Below are positions 34,662-42,280 of a DNA stretch of 64,000 nucleotides, piece after piece (the first letter of the stretch is position 1; each line of letters begins with the position of its first letter). Position numbers and translations under genes: made by a program. This DNA comes from Chthonomonadia bacterium (GTDB lineage: Bacteria > Armatimonadota > HRBIN16), in assembly GCA_013314755.1 (NCBI GenBank), contig JABUFA010000013.1, forward strand, positions 30,808 through 94,807, written 5' to 3'. A model generated the notes under the pieces. That model did no database searches. It was not told the DNA's origin and worked only from the letters and a program-made list of their open reading frames with translations.

Positions 34662-35960
34662 CTTGTGCGGGTCGTGACGCACCACGTCGGTCTGGCTGAT
34701 GAAGTCGCCTGCAATGGTACGATAGCCCATCGCGCGGATGCGGTCGATATCCGGTTCCACAAACTCCGCTCCTGATTTGCGGTATCGTTCCAGCAGTTCG
34801 GGCGAGGGGCGCGTGGTATTGACCAGCACGTAGTCGAACAGGCGAACGGGGCAATGTGCCTCAATGGCGCGGACGTGGTCGCTGGCGGTGAAGCCGTCGG
34901 TTTCGCCCGGCTGGGTCATCACGTTACACACGTACACGCGCAGGGCGTGGCTGTGGTGTATCGCATCCGCAATACCATCTACCAGCAGGTTGGGGATAAT
35001 GCTGGTGAACACACTGCCCGGACCCAGCACCAGCACGTCTGCCTCGCGGATTGCGTGTAATGCTTCGTCCAGGGCGCGGGCGTTGGGTGGGTTCAGCATC
35101 ATCTGGCGGATTTTGAGCGGTGAGGTGGCGATGGCGGTCTCGCCTTCGATGATGGAGCCGTCTTCCATCTTCGCGCGCAGGCGCACATGGTCTAACGTGG
35201 AGGGCAGGACGCGCCCGCGAATCGCCAGAACCTTGCTGGTTTCGCGGATGGCACGCTCGAAGTCGCCTGTGATATTGGTCATCGCCACGATAAGCAGGTT
35301 GCCGAAGCTGTGCCCGCCAAGCCCATCGCTTCCGCGAAAGCGATACTGAAACAGCTCGGTCATTATCGGCTCGGCGTCGGCGAGGGCAACCAGGCAGTTG
35401 CGAATGTCGCCCGGAGGCAGGACGCCAAACTGCTCGGTCAGCCTGCCCGAACTGCCTCCGTCGTCGGTGACGGTCACTACGGCGGTGACGTTGCTGGAGT
35501 ACTGTTTCAGACCGCGCAGGAGGGTGGATAGCCCGGTGCCTCCGCCCACCGCTACCAGCTGCGGACCCATCTGCAGATTCCTGCGGCTGTAGATGATATG
35601 CGCCAGGCGACGCCCAGCCACCGGGTCAATGGCACACACAATCGTGCGCAGCAGCCCGCGTATCGCCACCGCGCTGACAACAAATCCCAGCACGATGATT
35701 CCTGTGCCAACCAGCGTCCATACAAGCTTGCCCTGAGCACCTGTGCCAGCCTGCCAAGAGGACTCCTGCAGGCGACGGTGAAGCCACGTCAGCACCTCGG
35801 GAAAGCGAACATCCAGCACGATAAGCAGACCGATAAACATCATCAGCACGCCCACCAGCGCCAGCAGGAGCCAGCGTTTGACCAACATGCCGGGAAGCAG
35901 CCAGCGGGCGCTGGGCATACGCAGGATATGTCGGAAACCCCAAGATTGACGCACGGACAA
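34620..35960 (-). CDS. yvcK: YvcK/CofD-like protein with N-terminal transmembrane helices
   Basis: 446 residues from TTG 35960 (or GTG 35954), directly after the rapZ stop. The YvcK core starts near residue 133 (LVAVGGGTGLSTLLRGLK) and has VTDDGGSSGRLTEQFG, PPGDIRNCLVALAD and GHSFGNLLIVAMT. Family members bind UDP-sugars and affect cell shape and carbon flux. Before the core lie about 130 extra residues with two predicted transmembrane helices (LLLALVGVLMMFIGLLIVL; WTLVGTGIIVLGFVVSAV), so this form should be membrane-anchored. The rapZ-yvcK order is conserved in many bacteria. Confidence 0.93.
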   Translation of the reverse strand: MSVRQSWGFRHILRMPSARWLLPGMLVKRWLLLALVGVLMMFIGLLIVLDVRFPEVLTWLHRRLQESSWQAGTGAQGKLVWTLVGTGIIVLGFVVSAVAIRGLLRTIVCAIDPVAGRRLAHIIYSRRNLQMGPQLVAVGGGTGLSTLLRGLKQYSSNVTAVVTVTDDGGSSGRLTEQFGVLPPGDIRNCLVALADAEPIMTELFQYRFRGSDGLGGHSFGNLLIVAMTNITGDFERAIRETSKVLAIRGRVLPSTLDHVRLRAKMEDGSIIEGETAIATSPLKIRQMMLNPPNARALDEALHAIREADVLVLGPGSVFTSIIPNLLVDGIADAIHHSHALRVYVCNVMTQPGETDGFTASDHVRAIEAHCPVRLFDYVLVNTTRPSPELLERYRKSGAEFVEPDIDRIRAMGYRTIAGDFISQTDVVRHDPHKLADAIMQLLSRKR

Positions 35961-36851
35961 TCACCCTTCCAAAAACGCCTGCGCGTTTCGGTTCACGTCG
36001 CGATGCTGGATGTTCACCCGGTATCCCTTCTCCAGCAGGAAGCGTCCTACCTGCTCCGCTATCACCACCGAGCGGTGCTGTCCGCCCGTACAGCCGATGG
36101 CGATGGTCAGATACGCTTTGCCCTCCCGGATGTACTGGGGCAGAGTGAAGTCCACCAGCTCTTCCAGCTTGCTCAGGAACTCTTGCGCCAGCGGGTCGCT
36201 GAAGACGTAATTGCGAATCAGCGGGTTGCGCCCGTCCAGCGCACGCAGGTGGGGCACGTAGTGCGGGTTCGCCAGAAAGCGTACGTCGAACACCAGGTCC
36301 GCCTCCGGCGGCACGCCGTACTTAAAGCCGAACGAAAGCACGTTCACCGCGATGCCCGCCTTCTGCTCCACCACACCGTATTCGGCTTCAATCTGGGCGC
36401 GCAGCTCGTGCGGAGCCAGCCGCGAAGTATCTATCACCCGGTCTGCGCTGGCACGCACCTCTTCCAGCAGGACGCGCTCCGCCCGGATGCTCTCCAGAAT
36501 GGTGGGGTGCTGGTGGAACAGGGGATGCTTGCGGCGGGTCTCGCGGAACCGCTGAACCAGCTGTTCGTCACTGCAGTCCAGAAACAGTATCTGGATGGGC
36601 ACACCGCGCTCCGCGACAAGGCGCACGTTCTCAATCAGCTCTGAGAGCATCTCGCCACAGCGGGTATCGATCACCAGCGCGACGTACTGCATCTGCTGGG
36701 GGTGCTCCTTGCTCAGGTCCACCAGCATGGGCAGGAGGCGGGGAGGGAGGTTATCCACGCAAAAATAGCCCAGGTCCTCGAAAATATGCGAGACCAACGT
36801 CTTCCCCGACCCCGACATGCCGGTAATCAACACCCAGCGTTTGCTCTTCAT
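35961..36851 (-). CDS. rapZ: RapZ/YvcJ nucleotide-binding protein
   Basis: 296 residues with an N-terminal Walker A motif ([10 protein letters not shown]), the DNLPP motif and a C-terminal domain with [18 protein letters not shown] and [10 protein letters not shown]. In proteobacteria RapZ guides RNase E to a small RNA; in Firmicutes the homologue is a nucleotide-binding protein of less clear role. It is directly upstream of yvcK and 42 nt downstream of the YvlD-like gene. Confidence 0.95.
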   Translation of the reverse strand: MKSKRWVLITGMSGSGKTLVSHIFEDLGYFCVDNLPPRLLPMLVDLSKEHPQQMQYVALVIDTRCGEMLSELIENVRLVAERGVPIQILFLDCSDEQLVQRFRETRRKHPLFHQHPTILESIRAERVLLEEVRASADRVIDTSRLAPHELRAQIEAEYGVVEQKAGIAVNVLSFGFKYGVPPEADLVFDVRFLANPHYVPHLRALDGRNPLIRNYVFSDPLAQEFLSKLEELVDFTLPQYIREGKAYLTIAIGCTGGQHRSVVIAEQVGRFLLEKGYRVNIQHRDVNRNAQAFLEG

Positions 36852-36893
36852 GCGGTTCCCCCTGTCGCGTTCCAGCTGTATTGTTCCACAAAG

Positions 36894-37262
36894 CTACCCG
36901 TGATGCTTCTGAGGTTCCAGCGCGTGGCTGAACACACTGCTGAAGATGCTCATCACCACCGAGCCGAACAGCGCGGCGAGCGGTCCTTTCACGTCGAACT
37001 CCGCCAGCAGCTCCCCAGCCAGCCAGAACAGGAAAGCGTTAATCACCAGACCGAACAGCCCGAAAGTGAGGCAGTTCAGAGGCAGGGTCAGCATGACCAC
37101 GATGGGGCGGATGAAGGCGTTGATCAAGCCAATGACCAGCGCGGCAATCATCGCGCCTCCGAATCCGCTCACATACAGTCCCAACCCCAGCGTTTTGCCA
37201 AGCCACACGGTCAGCAACAGAGCCAGCGCGTTCGCAACCCAGCGTAAAATCAGCCCGACCAC
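36894..37262 (-). CDS. YvlD-like / phage-holin-4-superfamily membrane protein
   Basis: 122 residues with four hydrophobic helices. LGLGLYVSGFGGAMIAALVI and NAFIRPIVVMLTLPLNCLTF are typical of the PF04020 (Phage_holin_4_2, YvlD) family. Despite the family name, chromosomal members are not phage holins and have no settled role. The start overlaps the uvrC 3' end by 13 nt, so it is probably coupled to uvrC and part of the uvrC-rapZ-yvcK operon. Confidence 0.88.
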   Translation of the reverse strand: MVGLILRWVANALALLLTVWLGKTLGLGLYVSGFGGAMIAALVIGLINAFIRPIVVMLTLPLNCLTFGLFGLVINAFLFWLAGELLAEFDVKGPLAALFGSVVMSIFSSVFSHALEPQKHHG

Positions 37263-39094
37263 GTTTGCTCCTCCTTATGCAGTTGTGTGTATATCGTTTG
37301 TGCCAGCGAGCGAGGTATGAATGGCACCTCCGCAATCTCTTCGACACTCGCCTCTTTCAAACGTTTCACCGAGCCGAAGTGCTTGAGCAGAGCCTGCTTG
37401 CGCTTGGGTCCCACTCCGGCAATTTCGTCCAGCACGGAAGAGGTGCTGCGCTTGATTCGCAGTTTGCGATGGTACTCCACGGCGAAGCGGTGCGCCTCGT
37501 CGCGGATAGCCTGAAGCAGGTGCAGGGCGGGCGAATCTTTGGGCAGTATCAGCGGCTCCGACCGACCGGGCAGGTAAATCTCCTCGAACCGCTTGGCTAA
37601 GCCGATAGCGGGCACTTTCAGCCCTACCTCCTGCATCGCCTCTAAGGCGGCGTTCAGCTGTCCCTTGCCGCCGTCTATCAGCATCAGCTGAGGCAGTTCG
37701 GTGAACTTGGGATTGCCCTTTTGCGCCTCCTGCAGGCGTCGCGTGACCACTTCCTTCATCATCGCGAAGTCGTTGGGCGTTTCGGGCAGGTATTTGATGC
37801 TGAACCGGCGATAGTCGCCCTTGGAGGGCTTGCCCTCCTTCATCACCACCATCACTCCCACGGGCGCGAAGCCCTGGAAGTTCGAGATGTCGTACGCTTC
37901 AATACGGCGGGGCAGGGTGTCCAGCCCTAAAGCCTGCTGGAGGGCAGTCAGCACCGCCTCTTGCTGTGCCCGTTTCTGCAGCCATTGCTGGCGCGCCTGC
38001 TGAAGGGCAAGCTCGGCGTTGGTCAACGCCATCTCCAGCAGTTTCTTCTTGTTCCCGCGCTGAGGAGTGTGCAGTTCCACCCGTTTGCCCTTCTTCTGCC
38101 GGAGCCACTGTTCAATGATGTGCGCCTCCTCAATGGGCGAGGGCAGAAGGATTTCGCTGGGCACATCCTGCGCCTGGTCGTAGTATTGCTTCAGGAACTC
38201 CTGAAGGGCGGCGCGCTGGTCCTCTTCGGTAGCACCGTCCAGGAAGAAGTGTTGCTGTCCGATCAGCTTGCCCCCGCGGATGAAGAACATCTGCACCAGG
38301 GCGCGCTGTTCGTCGGCGGCGTATGCCAGCACATCCTGGTCCACCATTTCGGTAGAAACCACTTTCTGCTGGGTAATGACCTGTTCCACGGCGCGTATCT
38401 GGTCGCGCAGAGCGGCAGCGCGTTCAAACTCCAGACGTTCCGCCGCCTCCTCCATCTGTTTGTATAGCGATTTGAGCAGCCGCTCGTGCTTGCCGCTGAG
38501 GAACATCTCCACCTCGCGCACCGTCTCACGATAACGCTCCTTATCGGCGAGTCCGGCGCAGGGCGCGGGGCATTTGCCCATGTGGTAGTACAGGCAGGGT
38601 TTGCGCACCGGCTCGCCCGTGAACGCCTCGCCGCAGGTGACCAGCGGGAACAGGCGGTTCAGCAGGTGGATGGTCTGGTACACGGGGCGACTGCCCGAGT
38701 AGGGACCAAAGTAGCGGTTGCCATCGTTTTTGGCTCTGCGTGCCAGCAGGAGGCGCGGAAACGGCTCGGCGGTGGTCAGACACAGGAAGGGATACTGTTT
38801 ATCGTCGCGCAGGCGGATGTTGTAGGGCGGGCGGTAGCGTTTAATCAGGTTGCACTCCAGCACCAGCGCCTCCAGCTCGGTGTCGGTGACAATCCATTCC
38901 AGGTCTTCTATCTTCTGAACGAGGCGACGGGTTTTGAGGGAGTTTTCCGCGCTTTTGTGGAAGTACGAACGCACCCGCGAGCGCAGGGAGACCGCCTTGC
39001 CCACGTAAAGCACATTGCCCTGCGCATCCTTGAAGATATACACCCCCGGCAGGGTGGGGAGAGCCTGCAGTTTTTCGTTCAGCGCGTCACTCAC
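37250..39094 (-). CDS. uvrC: UvrABC system protein C
   Basis: 614 residues starting at GTG. It has the N-terminal GIY-YIG nuclease (LPGVYIFKDAQGNVLYVGKA) and a cysteine cluster (CGEAFTGEPVRKPCLYYHMG). A UVR motif near residues 200-235, the RNase H-like C-terminal nuclease (AYDISNFQG) and helix-hairpin-helix repeats (IAGVGPKRKQALLKHFGS) follow. It makes both incisions in nucleotide excision repair. Length is normal. Downstream genes in the operon are the YvlD-like gene, rapZ and yvcK. Confidence 0.97.
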   Translation of the reverse strand: MSDALNEKLQALPTLPGVYIFKDAQGNVLYVGKAVSLRSRVRSYFHKSAENSLKTRRLVQKIEDLEWIVTDTELEALVLECNLIKRYRPPYNIRLRDDKQYPFLCLTTAEPFPRLLLARRAKNDGNRYFGPYSGSRPVYQTIHLLNRLFPLVTCGEAFTGEPVRKPCLYYHMGKCPAPCAGLADKERYRETVREVEMFLSGKHERLLKSLYKQMEEAAERLEFERAAALRDQIRAVEQVITQQKVVSTEMVDQDVLAYAADEQRALVQMFFIRGGKLIGQQHFFLDGATEEDQRAALQEFLKQYYDQAQDVPSEILLPSPIEEAHIIEQWLRQKKGKRVELHTPQRGNKKKLLEMALTNAELALQQARQQWLQKRAQQEAVLTALQQALGLDTLPRRIEAYDISNFQGFAPVGVMVVMKEGKPSKGDYRRFSIKYLPETPNDFAMMKEVVTRRLQEAQKGNPKFTELPQLMLIDGGKGQLNAALEAMQEVGLKVPAIGLAKRFEEIYLPGRSEPLILPKDSPALHLLQAIRDEAHRFAVEYHRKLRIKRSTSSVLDEIAGVGPKRKQALLKHFGSVKRLKEASVEEIAEVPFIPRSLAQTIYTQLHKEEQTWSG

Positions 39095-39142
39095 GCTATC
39101 ATTTTAGCATAATTTACTTCTCTTGAACCGCCTTTTTGGACT

Positions 39143-39375
39143 GCGGAAGCCGTGCTTCCGCCATCCACATTGGAATGCTTTCTCGGACGCGGAAGCAAGC
39201 TTCCGCAATCCATATTGGGGCTGTCTCTTTGGACTGCGGAAGCCGTGCTTCCGCAATTTACTCTCTCTTTTGGACTGCGGAAGCCATGCTTCCGCGAACC
39301 GCACCTCCGCTTTTGAGAACAGCGGAAGCAAGCTTCCGCACTCCATATCTGGGAACAGCGGAAGCAAGCTTCCGC
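39143..39375. repeat. left REP-like palindrome array (six copies)
   Basis: Six GCGGAAGC/GCTTCCGC palindromes at 39143-39161, 39189-39206, 39236-39254, 39277-39295, 39322-39339 and 39358-39375, with 2-3 nt loops. Several are preceded by GGAC, or followed by GTCC in the opposite orientation, the tetranucleotide typical of REP elements. Segment 39263-39382 is nearly identical to 40032-40151 beyond the transposase gene. The array fills the gap between uvrC and that gene. Confidence 0.9.
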
Positions 39376-39408
39376 AGTCCATATCTGGCACTTCGATTGA
39401 AGCTGGTT

Positions 39409-39960
39409 TCAGCAATCTACATCTGGCACATTGACGCAGTCATAAGGAATATCCGCCAGTATTTTTTGCAGCTCAGCCGGCGCATGTTCCTTAAACCATT
39501 TTGCTGAACAAAAGGGATATTGCTCCGCACAGGCTACCAATCCATGTTTAACCGGATTGTAGTGTACGTAGTTCAACCGTGCCAGATAGCTTTTCTCATA
39601 CGTCAGGCAGGTGTCCCAATACTGAAACCAGACCTTGCGTCCCGGCGTACCGTCCAGCGCGTTGATGGCTCTCGCCGTCTGGGAATGCAGGTGTTGAATC
39701 AAACGATCTAATGACACACCATCCTGCGGCGACTGGGCAATGAAGTGGTAATGATTGGAAAATAGCGCCCAGGCTTGCAGTCGCCAGCCACAGGCTTGCA
39801 TGACCTCGAAGAGAGTATCTTGCAGGATGCCAAGCTTTTCTGGTGTGTTGAATAAACGCTGCTTGTGCAATGTGGAAGCCGTGACCATATAAAACGTGTT
39901 GGGGACAAAAAGATGTAGCGGGCTATGATGCCAGATGCCGACTTTTACCTCCTCTTCCAT
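39409..39960 (-). CDS. REP-associated tyrosine transposase (RAYT, IS200-like Y1)
   Basis: 183 residues. The HUH metal motif is SNHYHFIAQSP, and the tyrosine/C-terminal signature is RLNYVHYNPVKHGLV, as in RAYT single-copy transposases. These proteins nick and mobilise REP palindromes rather than themselves. Palindrome arrays on both sides support this. An AGAGGG ribosome-binding site precedes the ATG. The frame is intact, so the enzyme may be active. Confidence 0.92.
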   Translation of the reverse strand: MEEEVKVGIWHHSPLHLFVPNTFYMVTASTLHKQRLFNTPEKLGILQDTLFEVMQACGWRLQAWALFSNHYHFIAQSPQDGVSLDRLIQHLHSQTARAINALDGTPGRKVWFQYWDTCLTYEKSYLARLNYVHYNPVKHGLVACAEQYPFCSAKWFKEHAPAELQKILADIPYDCVNVPDVDC

Positions 39961-39996
39961 CGACCCTCTCTTCCTTTTTCACCATCCTTTTGGGCA

Positions 39997-40144
39997 GCGG
40001 AAGCAAGCTTCCGCACTCCATACTTCACACACTCTCTTTTGGACTGCGGAAGCCATGCTTCCGCGAACCGCACCTCCGCTTTTGAGAACGGCGGAAGCAA
40101 GCTTCCGCACTCCATATCTGAGAACAGCGGAAGCAAGCTTCCGC
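39997..40144. repeat. right REP-like palindrome array (four copies)
   Basis: Palindromes with the same GCGGAAGC/GCTTCCGC arms at 39997-40014, 40046-40064, 40091-40108 and 40127-40144. The 40032-40151 segment is a near copy of 39263-39382 (about four differences in 120 nt), so the transposase gene sits between direct repeats 769 nt apart. The array ends just before the dapB stop. Confidence 0.9.
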
Positions 40145-40153
40145 AATCCACAT

Positions 40154-40978
40154 TTACCCCAACAGATGCTCCAGACCCACTACCAGACCCTGCACGCTTC
40201 GCGCTTTGCGGATGGCGAGCAGGACGCCCGGCATGAACGACTGGCGGTCTATCGAGTCGTGGCGGATGGTTAGTACCTCGCCCTGTCCTCCGAAGATGAC
40301 CATCTGGTGGGCAATCAGTCCGGGCAGTCGCACGCTGTGCACGGGCACGTTGGCGACCGAGGCGCCGCGTGCTCCCTCGAACTTCTGCTCCTGAACGATC
40401 TGGCGTGGCTTCTCGGTGCGGGCGGCGGCAATCATCTCGGCGGTGCGTATGGCTGTGCCGGATGGCGCATCAATTTTGCCGTCGTGGTGCAGTTCGATAA
40501 TCTCCGCGTTGGGGAAGTAGCGAGCCGCCTCCTTCGCGAACTGCATCATCAACACCGCGCCGATGGCGAAGTTTGGCACGATGATGCAAGCGGTGCCGGT
40601 ACGCTGAACCGCCTCGCGCACGTCGGAGAGCGTTTGCGCCGAGAAGCCGCTGGTTCCCACGATGGGGATGACGCCGTGCTCCAGCGCGGTGTAGATATGG
40701 CTGACCGCCGCGCCCAGCGTCGTGAAGTCTACCAGCACATGGGGCTGAGTCTGCGTCAGGGCGTCGGCAAGGTGGTCGGTCACGGTGATGCCGATGGGGT
40801 GTCCAACCGCTAACGTACCGATATCTTCGCCCACATGCTGTTTGTCAATCGCGCTGACCAGCGCCATATCCTGCTGTTTCAGCACCGTCTGCACCACCAG
40901 CGTGCCCATGCGTCCACACGCACCAGTAACCGCCACACGAATGATGTCTTCGGCGTTAGTGTCCTTCATGATGCCCAT
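40154..40978 (-). CDS. dapB: 4-hydroxy-tetrahydrodipicolinate reductase
   Basis: 274 residues (or 271 if started at the ATG at 40967-40969). It has the Rossmann loop RVAVTGACGRMG, the catalytic ELHHDGKIDAPSGTA (His/Lys) and the NADPH-binding VGTSGF and PNFAIGAVLMM. It catalyses the second committed step of lysine/diaminopimelate synthesis. The start overlaps the M16 peptidase 3' end, so translation is probably coupled. Last gene of the rpsO-pnp-M16-dapB run. Confidence 0.96.
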   Translation of the reverse strand: MGIMKDTNAEDIIRVAVTGACGRMGTLVVQTVLKQQDMALVSAIDKQHVGEDIGTLAVGHPIGITVTDHLADALTQTQPHVLVDFTTLGAAVSHIYTALEHGVIPIVGTSGFSAQTLSDVREAVQRTGTACIIVPNFAIGAVLMMQFAKEAARYFPNAEIIELHHDGKIDAPSGTAIRTAEMIAAARTEKPRQIVQEQKFEGARGASVANVPVHSVRLPGLIAHQMVIFGGQGEVLTIRHDSIDRQSFMPGVLLAIRKARSVQGLVVGLEHLLG

Positions 40979-42212
40979 TGCCTCCTTCTGGAAGAGTTCC
41001 GATAACAGCGAGTGTCATCGCGCCGTGACCGAGCAGGTCGCGTGCCACCTGCACCGCCTGCTGAGCGTCCACCTGCTGGATGCGTTCGATCATCTCGTCC
41101 ACGCTGATCACGCGCCCGTGAAAGAGCACGCTTCTGGCGTTAGAGGACATACGCCCATTCACGCTTTCGGTGCTCATCAGCAGAGCTCCTCGCAGCTGGT
41201 GTTTGCTTCGCTCCACCTCTTCTTCGGTGATGTCGCCCTCGCATACCTGCTGAATCTGGCTCAGCACCACGTCCACCACCTGCGGATAGTTTTCTGGACT
41301 GCAGTTCGCGTGGATGGCGAAGTATCCTCCCTCGCGATAGGCGACCGCGGAGGTGCTGATATGGTACACCAGCCCGCGTTTTTCGCGCACTTCCTGAAAA
41401 AGGCGACTGCTCATGTTGCCGCCCAGCAGCGTGTCCAGCACGGCAACGGTATATTTGCGCTCATCGTACAGCCCCACGCTGGCTGTGCCCATACAGAAGT
41501 GCACCTGTTTCGTGGGGTGGGGCAGGAAGCGGTTTCTGGCGTGGGCGCGCGCCTGGCGCAGTTTGGACGGGGAGTGGCTGGTGGGCAGGTCGCGGAAGAA
41601 GCGTTCCGCCAGCGCGACAAGCTGCTCAGGGTCAACCTGTCCGGCGGCGGAGACCACCGCATTGGAAGCGGTGTATCGCTCCTGCATCACCTGCAGTATC
41701 CCTTCGCGCGTGAAGGCGCGGATGGTTCGCTCCTCGCCGATGACCGGGTGCGCCAGCGGATGCCTGTACCACAGCGCCTGGGCGAACAGGTCGTACACGT
41801 ACTCCTCCGGGTAGTCCATCAGCTCGCGCAGTTCCTGAATCACCACCTGTTTCTCGCGCAGGATGTCTTCGGGATGGAGGCGCGGTGCGGTGAGCATATC
41901 CGCCAGCACGTCCAGCGCAACCTCCAGGTCCTCGGGCAGAACGCGCACATAGAAGGCGGTGTACTCTTTATCGGTCTCGGCGTTGATGTAGCCGCCACGC
42001 CCCTCAATTTCGCGCACGATGTCCAGCGCGTCGCGACGGGCAGTGCCCTTGAACAGCATATGCTCCACAAAGTGGGAGATTCCTCGTTCGTGGGGGCGTT
42101 CGTCCCTTGAGCCAGTCGCGAGGTAGACTCCCACCGCCACCGAGCGGGCGGAGGGCACAGGTTCGCACACGATACGAAGACCGTTAGATAGGACGAAAAT
42201 GTCTGCAGGCAT
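40956..42212 (-). CDS. M16-family zinc peptidase
   Basis: 418 residues with the inverted zinc motif HFVEH in GISHFVEHMLFKGTARR and the downstream Glu region (GRGGYINAETDKEYTAFY). The second half is the noncatalytic domain with REKRGLVYHISTSAVAYREG. It resembles the PqqL/YmxG-type peptidases often found next to pnp and rpsO. There is no signal peptide, so it is probably cytoplasmic. Confidence 0.94.
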   Translation of the reverse strand: MPADIFVLSNGLRIVCEPVPSARSVAVGVYLATGSRDERPHERGISHFVEHMLFKGTARRDALDIVREIEGRGGYINAETDKEYTAFYVRVLPEDLEVALDVLADMLTAPRLHPEDILREKQVVIQELRELMDYPEEYVYDLFAQALWYRHPLAHPVIGEERTIRAFTREGILQVMQERYTASNAVVSAAGQVDPEQLVALAERFFRDLPTSHSPSKLRQARAHARNRFLPHPTKQVHFCMGTASVGLYDERKYTVAVLDTLLGGNMSSRLFQEVREKRGLVYHISTSAVAYREGGYFAIHANCSPENYPQVVDVVLSQIQQVCEGDITEEEVERSKHQLRGALLMSTESVNGRMSSNARSVLFHGRVISVDEMIERIQQVDAQQAVQVARDLLGHGAMTLAVIGTLPEGGNGHHEGH

Positions 42213-42237
42213 GTTGTGGGCTTGTCCTCATCCTTTG

Positions 42238-42263
42238 CCCCTCTCCCGGTGTCGGGAGAGGGG
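42238..42263. repeat. 26-nt hairpin between pnp and the M16 peptidase gene
   Basis: An 11-bp perfect stem (CCCCTCTCCCG and its complement) with a GTGT loop. It lies in the 68-nt gap of a codirectional gene pair, so it could attenuate readthrough, stabilise the pnp mRNA end, or be a dispersed intergenic repeat. Confidence 0.6.
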
Positions 42264-42280
42264 ATTTGGTCTGTGTGCCG

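Noticed and set aside
36894..37262. Prophage remnant, based on a holin-like protein
   Set aside because: The protein belongs to the YvlD/PF04020 group, which is chromosomal and widespread, and there are no other phage genes nearby.
39409..39960. Ordinary IS200/IS605 insertion sequence
   Set aside because: The HUH protein has the RAYT-type sequence and is flanked by REP palindrome arrays. There are no subterminal IS ends or TnpB gene.
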